This document shows, one piece after another, positions 14,511-21,959 of a DNA stretch of 37,932 nucleotides (its first letter is position 1; every line of letters begins with the position of its first letter). Location of the stretch: the NCBI GenBank assembly GCA_947165005.1, contig CAMUYN010000007.1, positions 1 to 37,932 of the forward strand, in the 5' to 3' direction. The position numbers and the translations under genes are program-made. Under the pieces are notes generated by a model. It had not been told where the DNA came from, did no database searches, and saw only the letters and a list, made by a program, of their open reading frames with translations. Source of the DNA: an uncultured Bacillota bacterium. Its GTDB lineage: Bacteria > Bacillota_I > Bacilli_A > RF39 > UBA660.

Positions 14511-17357
14511 ATGGATGAAGCGGGCATAAGATTTTTAATTGAAATATATAAAGATAGTTTAATTAATAGCGATGAAGTTCAAAGAACAAAAAAAGCTAAT
14601 GAGGATCCATTAAAATCAGTAAAAAGATATTTAGATAGATTAGATGAAATATCAAGATTAGCACGTGAAAATTCTTCTGCAGCATACGCTACCTTACTTC
14701 AAATGTATTATGATAAATATGTTATAAAAGAATCAGATATAATGGATAAAGATATCCCAGATGGAGAAACTAAGGAAAGCATAATCAATGCACAGAAAGA
14801 AAGATTAAAATTATGGATTGATTATTTAACTGATCCAACCACTTCATATCCAATGTGGGCTAAATTCTGGGTTTTTCAAGGCATGCTTAAAATGGGTGTT
14901 TATGATACAACTACTAATGAGTATGGAAGGCGAGCCAAAAAAACTGTTGCAAATTTTGCTAAACATGATCCAGCATTAATCGCCGAATCAATTGACACTA
15001 TAACTAATTTATTAAATGGTGAAAAAGTAACACCTCAAGTGATAAAAAGATTAGCAAAAACACAGAGTTTTAGTAAAATCTATACTGCACTTGAGCAAAA
15101 GAAGAAAAAAGAAATTTTAGATTTTTCATCTGTTGAAGATGGCATATGGGTAATGTACCATCAAGGAAATAAAGAGGAAGCTGAAAAGTTAAGTCTTTCA
15201 GTAAGAAGATATGATACGAGATGGTGTACTGCTGGGCTATCAACAGCAATTTCTCAAGTATGTGGTCCTTATGGGGATGAAGCACCACTTGGTGGAGATT
15301 TCTATGTTTATTATACTAAAAATCAAGATGGTGATTATGTTGTACCAAGAATAGCACTTAGATGTAGAGGCCATGATAGAATTGGCGAGATAAGAGGAGT
15401 AGCAGATGGTCAAAATATCGAATTAGGAATGGAAAAAATAATAGAAAAAAAACTTCGAGAAATGCCATTTATGGATGAAAAAGATGTTAAAAGTGCTCTA
15501 AAAAAGATAGAAAACTTAAAAGTATTAACTACAGTAGAATATAAGGTAAAAAAGAACATAGAATTAACAGAAGATGAAGTCATTTTGCTATATTTAGAAC
15601 ATTTTGGATTTGGTTGGTCAAATGATCATAGGGTTAATGATATAATTAAAAAAAGAGAACAGAAGTTAAAAGAAGAAATAAAAGAAATAGAAAAAATGAA
15701 TCATGATTTAATTCTTTACTCACCAAATGGTTTACCAAGAAAAGGCAAAGTGATAGATAATGATTTGTTTATATTAAAAGCTTTACATGATGGAAATATC
15801 TATATGGCAGAGCATGCATCAGAAAGACTTTGGTCTAACAAAACCTTTGCGATATATGCGCTTAAATATAAAGGGTCAAATTTATCTCTTGCTACTAAAT
15901 TTCAGGATGATGAAGAAGTTGTAATGACAGCAATTAAACATGATCCTCACTGTTTAGCGCTTGGCTTTGCATCAGAGAGATTAAAAAAAGATCCTAAAGT
16001 TATTGAATTCGCTATATTAGAAAATGATAATAATTTAATATATGTTTCAACAAATTTACCTAATTATAGAGATATAATGATTAAACTAGTTAGAAAACAC
16101 CCTAGAGCATTAGAAAAATTGTCTACACTTCAGGACGATGAGGAAGTAGTAAAGAATGCATATGCTGCAAATAAATGGGTTTTATGTTACGCATCAAAAA
16201 GAATAATTCTTAAATATATTAAAGAGGATTGGCATAATATAGAATGTATAGGAAGAAATATAGAAGAACGTGATATAATGATTGCAGCATTATATCAGTG
16301 TGGTGAAGCAATTGTATATGCTAGTAAAAATCTTAGAAATGATAGGGAAATTATGTCTATTGCAGTAAGTAAATATGGGCATGCAATTAGATTGGCTTCA
16401 AGAGACTTTATTAATGATAATCCTGATATTGTATATAAAGCTATAAAAAATGATCCGAGTTCTTTAACTTTTTTGGATGCAGAGTTTAGAAAGGCACATC
16501 CAGATATTGAAGTATTTGCAGTTACGAAAGATTTATATCAGATTAGAGATTGTTCTGAAGAATTTATGTTAAATAATTCGGGACTAGTTTGTAGAGCACT
16601 TAGAGAAGACAAAATTAGATTTAATGAAGTCCCTCTTTCTATATTAAGAGCAAACAAAGATTTAATAATTGAAGTGCTTTCAAAGGCAACTAGTTATGGG
16701 GCACAGTCTATTTTTAGACATATACCAGAAGAATTATATTCTAATGACATTGAATTGCTAAAAAAAATGGTTTTAACAAATCCAAGTATCCTTGGAGACG
16801 TTTCAAAAGAATTATTAATGAAGATTCCAAAAACTATTGAAGAAGCATTAAAAGATTATGAACCCCTATACAATGTAATTGAAAATATACCAGTAGAAAT
16901 TTTAATAGAAAGACCAAATATAGTGTTATCAATGTTATTAAAGAATCGTACGCTTATTAAGTATGTTCCATACAAATTTCAAATGCTATATCCTGAAATT
17001 ATTGCGTATGTAATATGGAATGAACCATGGATTTTAGATGAAGATGAGGAACAAATGAAATCAAGCGAAAAGCCAAAGAGTTATTTCTTTGATAGAGAGT
17101 ATGTTATTAAACTTGCTAAAGAGTATGAAGGAAAGTTTAGTAATGATGCTAGTTGGGGGCCAGATTTCTTGCCTTATTCTATCAGTGAAAAGATATATGA
17201 TAAAAATAAAAAGAAATTGCATAGAAAAAATCAAAATAAACTTAATAGAAGTATAGTATTTAGAATATTTAAAGAACGTTTGTTAACTGATATAGCACAA
17301 GGTATTAATTTAGATGGTATGTTAGATTTTGGTAAATCAACATCAATAAAAAGATAA
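14511..17357 (+). CDS. Tandem paralog C: WCT-domain protein with long DUF4116-like repeat array
   Basis: 948 residues, the longest of the trio. It starts MDEAGI like paralog A. Core: YPMWAKFWVFQGMLKMG near 113-129, DGIWVMYHQGN near 210-220, WCTA at 238-241, CGPYG at 251-255, GGDFYVYYTK at 261-270, VPRIALRC at 278-285 and RIGEIRGV at 290-297. The C-terminal array from ~420 to ~860 carries many units such as FQDDEEVVMTAIKHDP, LQDDEEVVKNAY, NLRNDREIMSIAVSKYGHA and NDNPDIVYKAIKNDPSSL, about twice as many as in A. Length differences among the trio therefore come mainly from repeat number. No membrane segment or signal peptide. Unlike A, it is followed by recD2. Function unknown. Confidence 0.85.
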   Translation: MDEAGIRFLIEIYKDSLINSDEVQRTKKANEDPLKSVKRYLDRLDEISRLARENSSAAYATLLQMYYDKYVIKESDIMDKDIPDGETKESIINAQKERLKLWIDYLTDPTTSYPMWAKFWVFQGMLKMGVYDTTTNEYGRRAKKTVANFAKHDPALIAESIDTITNLLNGEKVTPQVIKRLAKTQSFSKIYTALEQKKKKEILDFSSVEDGIWVMYHQGNKEEAEKLSLSVRRYDTRWCTAGLSTAISQVCGPYGDEAPLGGDFYVYYTKNQDGDYVVPRIALRCRGHDRIGEIRGVADGQNIELGMEKIIEKKLREMPFMDEKDVKSALKKIENLKVLTTVEYKVKKNIELTEDEVILLYLEHFGFGWSNDHRVNDIIKKREQKLKEEIKEIEKMNHDLILYSPNGLPRKGKVIDNDLFILKALHDGNIYMAEHASERLWSNKTFAIYALKYKGSNLSLATKFQDDEEVVMTAIKHDPHCLALGFASERLKKDPKVIEFAILENDNNLIYVSTNLPNYRDIMIKLVRKHPRALEKLSTLQDDEEVVKNAYAANKWVLCYASKRIILKYIKEDWHNIECIGRNIEERDIMIAALYQCGEAIVYASKNLRNDREIMSIAVSKYGHAIRLASRDFINDNPDIVYKAIKNDPSSLTFLDAEFRKAHPDIEVFAVTKDLYQIRDCSEEFMLNNSGLVCRALREDKIRFNEVPLSILRANKDLIIEVLSKATSYGAQSIFRHIPEELYSNDIELLKKMVLTNPSILGDVSKELLMKIPKTIEEALKDYEPLYNVIENIPVEILIERPNIVLSMLLKNRTLIKYVPYKFQMLYPEIIAYVIWNEPWILDEDEEQMKSSEKPKSYFFDREYVIKLAKEYEGKFSNDASWGPDFLPYSISEKIYDKNKKKLHRKNQNKLNRSIVFRIFKERLLTDIAQGINLDGMLDFGKSTSIKR

Positions 17358-17378
17358 GATAATCTTATCTTTTTTTTA
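17348..17378 (+). terminator. Terminator after paralog C
   Basis: Stem of 11 bp (17348-17358 with 17364-17374), a 5-base loop and an uninterrupted T-run that leads directly into the recD2 promoter. Confidence 0.88.
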
Positions 17379-17387
17379 TGTTATAAT
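17379..17387 (+). promoter_or_regulatory. Extended -10 promoter of recD2, placing the transcript start at the ATG
   Basis: TGT plus TATAAT (17382-17387). The hexamer ends 7 bases before the ATG at 17395, so the expected start of transcription is 17394-17395. No ribosome site can fit, which implies a leaderless mRNA. Confidence 0.6.
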
Positions 17388-17394
17388 ATTAAAC

Positions 17395-19581
17395 ATGGGA
17401 TATATTAAAGGTACATTTAGAAAAATTATTTTTGAAGGTAATAACAACTATGTAGTTGGATTATTTCGTATAAAGGAAACTGATATAGAGGATTTATATG
17501 AGTTTATTAATCGTGCTATAACAATTACTGGTTATTTTCATGAACTAACTATTGATGAAAAATATATTATGAATGGTGAAATAACCATTAATAAAAGATA
17601 TGGTATGCAGTTTAATGTAGATAGTTATGAGAGATTAATACCTGAAGGTAAAGATGCTATCATTGAATTTCTATCTAGTGGTTTATTTAAAGGAATAGGT
17701 GAAAAGACTGCAGAAGACATAGTTAATACTTTAGGGGATGATACTCTAAAATTAATTGAAGATTCTGCATCAAATTTATTAATGGTACCTTCAATAAATG
17801 AAAAAAAAGCAAATAATATTCATGAAACATTATTAAAATATAATGAAAGTTATAATACAATCGTTTATTTAAATAGTGTTGGATTTAATACTAAAGATTC
17901 CATGAGTATATATAATACTTATAAAGATAATGCAATCAATATTGTTAAAAATAATGTATATAGTATAACTGATGAAATCGAGGATATTACTTATTTAAAA
18001 ATAGAAAAGATAAGGCATAATTTAGGAATAGAGGATAATGATAAATATAGGATTATATATTCAATTCTTTATGTTATGAAAAACTTATGTTTTAATCTTG
18101 GTGATACATATTTATCTATTGATGATATATATAATAAATTAGATAGTATTTTAGGTTTTGATTTTTCATTACTTGATTTAGAATTTTATTTATATGAAAT
18201 GCAAAAACTTGGTAAAGTTAATATATATAATAATAAATACTTTTTATCTGAATATTATCAAGCTGAAAGAAACATTGCGAATATATTATATTATTTAACT
18301 AACAAAAAAGATACTAAGGTTAAAAATATAAATAATCATATTGATTATATAGAGTTAATGTTAGATATAAAATTTAATAATGAACAAAAGAAAGCAATTA
18401 AAGAATCTATTATTAAAAACTTTAGTATTATAACTGGTGGTCCTGGAACTGGTAAGACTACTATTATTAAAGGTATAGTTGAACTATATAAGAAAATTAA
18501 TAATCTTAGTTATTTAGATTTGTGTAATAAAATGGCATTACTTGCTCCAACAGGTAGAGCGGCTAAACGTATGGGAGAAGCAGCTTTAATGCCAGCATCA
18601 ACTATACATAGATTTTTAAAATGGAATAAAGAAACTAATACGTTTATGGTTAATTCTAATAATAAAAGCGATGTTGATTTTATTATAATTGATGAAGTTA
18701 GTATGATTGATACTATTTTACTTGATAATCTTTTAAAAGGACTTAAAAAAGATATTAAAATAGTGATGATAGGTGATCATAATCAATTAGAGAGTGTTGC
18801 TCCAGGTAAAGTATTAAAAGATTTGATAGATAGTGACATGATTAATGTTATTAAGTTAAATACTCTATATAGACAAAAAGAAAACTCATATATAGCGACA
18901 CTTGCTAAAGAAATTAGAGATGATGATTTAGATATTAATTTTACTAATAAAAGAGATGATTTTAATTTTATAGAGTCTGAAAACTATAATATAAAATCTT
19001 ATATAAATGAACTATGTTTAAAAGCAAGGGAAAAAGGTTTCGATTCTAGAGATATAGAAATACTAGTACCTATGTATAAAGGTGAAAATGGTATTGATAA
19101 TTTTAATAAGATACTTCAAGATATATTTAATCCAAAGATAGAACAAAATGAAATTAAATATTTGGATGTAATATATAGAGAAGGGGATAAAGTATTAAAA
19201 TTAGAAAATGATCCAGATAATAATGTTTTTAATGGAGATATTGGATATATTATTGATATAAAGAATAATGAAATAACTATAGATTTTGATTCAAATATAG
19301 TTAAATATACTATTAAAGATTTAAGTACAATTAAACATGCATATGCGATTAGTATACATAAAGCACAAGGTAGTGAATTTAAAATAGTATTTATGCCTAT
19401 AACAATGTCATATAAATCAATGTTATATAAAAGAATCATTTATACAGGTGTAACTAGAGCAAAGTATTCGTTAACTATAATAGGATCAAAAGAAGCATTT
19501 GTTTATGCTATTAATAATACTAATGCTTATGAGAGAAGAACCAATCTTAAAGAATGTTTATTAGAATGTATAAATGAATAA
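17395..19581 (+). CDS. recD2: ATP-dependent RecD2-family DNA helicase
   Basis: RecD2 is a 5'-3' SF1B DNA helicase found without RecBC, linked to replication-fork and mismatch-repair functions. The 728 residues are of normal length. It has an OB-like N-terminus (MGYIKGTFRKIIF), helix-hairpin-helix repeats (SGLFKGIGEKTAEDIV near 95-110), Walker A GGPGTGKTT at 348-356, LAPTGRAAKRM, STIHRFLKW, Walker B IIIDEVSM at 430-437, GDHNQLESVAPGKVL, an SH3-like insertion with the (N)GDIGYI motif, AYAISIHKAQGSEF and the YTGVTRAK arginine motif. The start agrees with family N-termini although no ribosome site precedes it. The next small gene is 32 bases downstream with no terminator between. Confidence 0.93.
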   Translation: MGYIKGTFRKIIFEGNNNYVVGLFRIKETDIEDLYEFINRAITITGYFHELTIDEKYIMNGEITINKRYGMQFNVDSYERLIPEGKDAIIEFLSSGLFKGIGEKTAEDIVNTLGDDTLKLIEDSASNLLMVPSINEKKANNIHETLLKYNESYNTIVYLNSVGFNTKDSMSIYNTYKDNAINIVKNNVYSITDEIEDITYLKIEKIRHNLGIEDNDKYRIIYSILYVMKNLCFNLGDTYLSIDDIYNKLDSILGFDFSLLDLEFYLYEMQKLGKVNIYNNKYFLSEYYQAERNIANILYYLTNKKDTKVKNINNHIDYIELMLDIKFNNEQKKAIKESIIKNFSIITGGPGTGKTTIIKGIVELYKKINNLSYLDLCNKMALLAPTGRAAKRMGEAALMPASTIHRFLKWNKETNTFMVNSNNKSDVDFIIIDEVSMIDTILLDNLLKGLKKDIKIVMIGDHNQLESVAPGKVLKDLIDSDMINVIKLNTLYRQKENSYIATLAKEIRDDDLDINFTNKRDDFNFIESENYNIKSYINELCLKAREKGFDSRDIEILVPMYKGENGIDNFNKILQDIFNPKIEQNEIKYLDVIYREGDKVLKLENDPDNNVFNGDIGYIIDIKNNEITIDFDSNIVKYTIKDLSTIKHAYAISIHKAQGSEFKIVFMPITMSYKSMLYKRIIYTGVTRAKYSLTIIGSKEAFVYAINNTNAYERRTNLKECLLECINE

Positions 19582-19613
19582 TTATTGTAAATACTATTAC
19601 TAGAGGTGAAGTT

Positions 19614-19742
19614 ATGAAAAAGACATTTGAAATAATGCTTCTAGGCATGGGTGCAGGTATAGGTTTAACAAAATTGTATGATATGAATAAAGGTAAAATT
19701 AATAAAAAAATTAATAGTGCTTTAAATAAAATGAAAATGTAG
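19614..19742 (+). CDS. Unrecognised 42-residue protein
   Basis: Small gene with a good ribosome site (AGAGGTGAAG, 3-4 bases before ATG). The N-terminal half is hydrophobic and glycine-rich (FEIMLLGMGAGIGLTKLY), possibly a short membrane helix; the rest is basic and helical (KGKINKKINSALNKMK). It resembles YtxH-type small membrane-associated proteins in layout only. The stop codon lies within the stem of the bidirectional terminator. Downstream of recD2 and probably on its transcript. Confidence 0.6.
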   Translation: MKKTFEIMLLGMGAGIGLTKLYDMNKGKINKKINSALNKMKM

Positions 19743-19758
19743 ATATTATCTACATTTT
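19734..19758. terminator. Bidirectional terminator between the 42-residue gene and sigK
   Basis: A perfect 11-bp stem (19734-19744 with 19748-19758), loop ATT, with T4 and T-rich flanks; it serves both converging transcripts. Confidence 0.8.
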
Positions 19759-20452
19759 ATTTTTCAAATTTTTCATTTTTAATAAATTCTCTAAGGAGCT
19801 TAGTTAATGCTCTTTTTTCTATTCTTGATACATAACTTCTAGATATATTTAATTCTTTAGCAATTTCTTTTTGAGTTAATTCCTTATGATTAAATAATCC
19901 ATATCTTTTAAAGATAATTATTTTTTCTCTGGGCGTTAATATATTTATATTTTTTAATAAGGCTTCAAGATTATCCTTATAGTTAATATTTTCTATATAA
20001 TCAGTATTATGTGTTTTTAAGACGTCAAGTAATTCAATTTCATTTCCGTCTTTATCAAAACCAATTTTTTCTTCAAGACTGATATTATTCATGTTCTTTT
20101 TTTCATTTCTAAAATGCATCAATATTTCATTTTCAATGCACTTTGCAGCATATGTTGTTAGCTTGGTGCCTTTTTCTTTTGAATAACTATCGATACCTTT
20201 TATTAAACCAATGATTCCGATTGAAATAAGATCATCATTTTCGTAATTGGCATTATATTTTTTTGCAATATGTGAAACTAATCTAAGATTATGTTCTATT
20301 AAAGTATTTCTTGCATTTTTATCCTTCTTTAGTAATAAGTCTATTTGCTTTATTTCTTCTTCCTTCGTCAATGGGTCAGGAAAAGCATTATTAGAATAGC
20401 TACCTGAAAACATAGTCATGCTTTTAAATAACATCGTTAATAGTGCTATCAT
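19757..20452 (-). CDS. sigK: Sporulation RNA polymerase sigma factor SigK (intact)
   Basis: SigK drives late mother-cell genes in endospore formation. The 231 residues match B. subtilis SigK closely. A hydrophobic pro-sequence of about 20 residues is followed by YSNNAFPDPLTKEEE, where SpoIVFB normally cleaves just before the related YVKNNAFP. Region 2 follows (ARNTLIEHNLRLVSHIAKKY; DLISIGIIGLIKGIDSY; TYAAKCIENEILMHFR), then region 4 (TPREKIIIFKRYGL; TQKEIAKELNISRSYVSRIEKRAL). No intervening skin-type element. The ribosome site is AAGGATGTGA. Divergent from prsW. Its presence implies a sporulation programme or its remnant in this organism. Confidence 0.9.
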   Translation of the reverse strand: MIALLTMLFKSMTMFSGSYSNNAFPDPLTKEEEIKQIDLLLKKDKNARNTLIEHNLRLVSHIAKKYNANYENDDLISIGIIGLIKGIDSYSKEKGTKLTTYAAKCIENEILMHFRNEKKNMNNISLEEKIGFDKDGNEIELLDVLKTHNTDYIENINYKDNLEALLKNINILTPREKIIIFKRYGLFNHKELTQKEIAKELNISRSYVSRIEKRALTKLLREFIKNEKFEK

Positions 20453-20473
20453 ACTAAATCACATCCTTAATAA

Positions 20474-20500
20474 AAGATATGTAAACTTTTTTATTATTAT
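20474..20500 (-). promoter_or_regulatory. Possible mother-cell (SigE/SigK-like) promoter of sigK
   Basis: On the minus strand: ATA, a 16-base spacer, then CATATCTT, ending about 21 bases before the sigK ATG. SigE-type promoters in Bacillus have a CATAnnnT -10 and an ATA-containing -35. In a sequence this AT-rich the match could be chance. Confidence 0.25.
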
Positions 20501-20522
20501 TCATTTTAATATTAGATTTTTA

Positions 20523-20531
20523 TGATATAAT
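20523..20531 (+). promoter_or_regulatory. Extended -10 promoter of prsW-yqeG
   Basis: TGA plus TATAAT (20526-20531), 23 bases before the ATG at 20555. Confidence 0.6.
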
Positions 20532-20554
20532 TTATTATAGTAGGAGTGGAAGAT

Positions 20555-21397
20555 ATGGGAAATATTTTTGAAGTTTTAGACTTTTCAAAATTATTAGTTG
20601 TTTTATTAACAACAATTTTACCTAGTATATTAATGCTTTCATTGATATTGTACTCTGATAGAAAATCTAGAGAACCATTACCAATGATTTTAATATGCCT
20701 TCTTTCAGGTGCTTTTACTATTTGCTTTTCAATCGTAATAGACAAATTAATACTTACACTTAATATAATTGATGCATCTATGTTTCCTTCACAAAATTCT
20801 TATTCAGTATATAGAATAATGGTTTTAGCTGGGGTAGAAGAGTATGCAAAATTGTTAGTATTACATTTATTCTTATATAAAAATAAATCATACGATGATA
20901 TCTATGATGGATTCGTTTATTCTTCAATCATAGCATTATCATTTTCATTAATAGAAACTATAATGTATGTATTTAGAGAACCTACTTTCTCTGAAATGAC
21001 TTCGCTTGCTATACTTAGAAATTTCACATCTATTCCACTTCATATTGTATGTGGTGTAATTATGGGATATTTTGTTTCACTACAAAAATTTTCTAAAACT
21101 AAAGGAAGGAAAATGCTAAATCTACTTGCATCTTTATTTGTTCCAACATTAGTTCATACTATTTATAATGTTTTCTTCTCAATAGTATTAATTAATAGTG
21201 CAGAAAGTACATCAATCATAACATTATTAGTAATTATTCTATTTGTATTAAGCATATATTTTATTGGGATGGTATTTATATTAAAAACTAATAGTTTAAA
21301 TAATATATTTATTAATAATGGTTACTACAATAAACATTATAATTTCTTAATGAGAAAAAACGATTATGTTTATGATAATTTGGAGAGAATGACATGA
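20555..21397 (+). CDS. prsW: PrsW-type intramembrane metalloprotease
   Basis: 280-residue polytopic membrane protease. B. subtilis PrsW makes the first cut in anti-sigma RsiW. Visible family motifs: a second helix followed by DRKSREPLPMI, the EExxK motif (VEEYAKLL), the YDGFVYSSIIALSFSLIET segment, the first His region (PLHIVCGVIMGYF) and the second (PTLVHTIYNVFF). Glu and His residues form the likely metal site inside the membrane. I start at ATG 20555 because AGGAG stands 8 bases before it; the GTG at 20546 is part of that ribosome site. Its natural substrate here is unknown: no anti-sigma gene is in the window. It overlaps yqeG by 4 bases. Confidence 0.85.
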   Translation: MGNIFEVLDFSKLLVVLLTTILPSILMLSLILYSDRKSREPLPMILICLLSGAFTICFSIVIDKLILTLNIIDASMFPSQNSYSVYRIMVLAGVEEYAKLLVLHLFLYKNKSYDDIYDGFVYSSIIALSFSLIETIMYVFREPTFSEMTSLAILRNFTSIPLHIVCGVIMGYFVSLQKFSKTKGRKMLNLLASLFVPTLVHTIYNVFFSIVLINSAESTSIITLLVIILFVLSIYFIGMVFILKTNSLNNIFINNGYYNKHYNFLMRKNDYVYDNLERMT

Positions 21398-21912
21398 TAC
21401 CAGATGCATATTATAAAAATATATTTGCTATAGATTATAAAAGATTAAAAGAATTAGGAATCAAAAACTTATTCTTTGATATTGATAATACAGTTATACC
21501 TTATTTTGAAAAAGAAATTTCTAAAGAAACAAAATCATTATTTAATAACTTAAAAAATGATTTTTGTGTATTTCTTTTTAGTAATTCTAGAAAGAAAAGA
21601 GTATACAGTATAGCAAATGAACTTGGTGTAGATTCATATTATTCTTCAATGAAACCATTAAAAAGAAATTATAAAAAAATAATGAATATGTTTAAGAAAA
21701 ATGAGTGTGTTTTTATAGGAGATCAATTTATGACAGATGTTCTTGGTGCCAAAAGAAATGGACTAAAAGTAATATTTGTTAATAAATTAAAAGATAAAGA
21801 ACCAATTACTACTAAGTTCTGGAGAATATTAGAAAAACATTATTTGAAAAAATATAAAAAATATGGATTATTTAATATAGATGAATTTTACGATAGGATA
21901 AAGACTATTTAA
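21394..21912 (+). CDS. yqeG: YqeG family HAD (IIIA-type) phosphatase
   Basis: 172 residues, the usual YqeG size. HAD motif I is FFDIDNTVIPY (nucleophile Asp and the second Asp two residues on, here D-I-D-N-T), motif II is the FLFSNSRKKRV region, motif III Lys is in SSMKPLKRNYKKI, and motif IV is FIGDQFMTDVLGAKRNG. The physiological substrate is not established for the family. Start overlaps the prsW stop (ATGA), so translation is coupled. The usual companions yqeH and aroE do not follow here. Confidence 0.88.
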   Translation: MIPDAYYKNIFAIDYKRLKELGIKNLFFDIDNTVIPYFEKEISKETKSLFNNLKNDFCVFLFSNSRKKRVYSIANELGVDSYYSSMKPLKRNYKKIMNMFKKNECVFIGDQFMTDVLGAKRNGLKVIFVNKLKDKEPITTKFWRILEKHYLKKYKKYGLFNIDEFYDRIKTI

Positions 21913-21927
21913 ATTTTATAAATAGTA

Positions 21928-21936
21928 TGATATAAT
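21928..21936 (+). promoter_or_regulatory. Extended -10 promoter of the surface-protein gene
   Basis: TGA plus TATAAT (21931-21936), 23 bases before the ATG at 21960. It directly follows an imperfect inverted repeat (21904-21926) that has no U-tract. Confidence 0.6.
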
Positions 21937-21959
21937 TTTAAAGAATAGGAAGAGGATAT

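Noticed and set aside
9963-17357. The paralog trio as part of a prophage or integrated plasmid.
   Set aside because: No integrase, portal, terminase, relaxase, attachment repeats or compositional break was seen; only a loose resemblance of the core to PcfJ/WCTA domains.
9963-17357. CRISPR array or DNA tandem repeats in the repeat-rich coding regions.
   Set aside because: The repeats are at protein level and diverged; no regular short direct repeats with unique spacers exist.
19116-19439. Minus-strand 107-codon frame within recD2, and similar frames at 32593-32991, 344-601 and 35112-35429.
   Set aside because: All are antisense shadows of clear conserved genes without ribosome sites.
20546-20554. 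GTG start for prsW.
   Set aside because: It lies in the AGGAGTGG ribosome site of ATG 20555.
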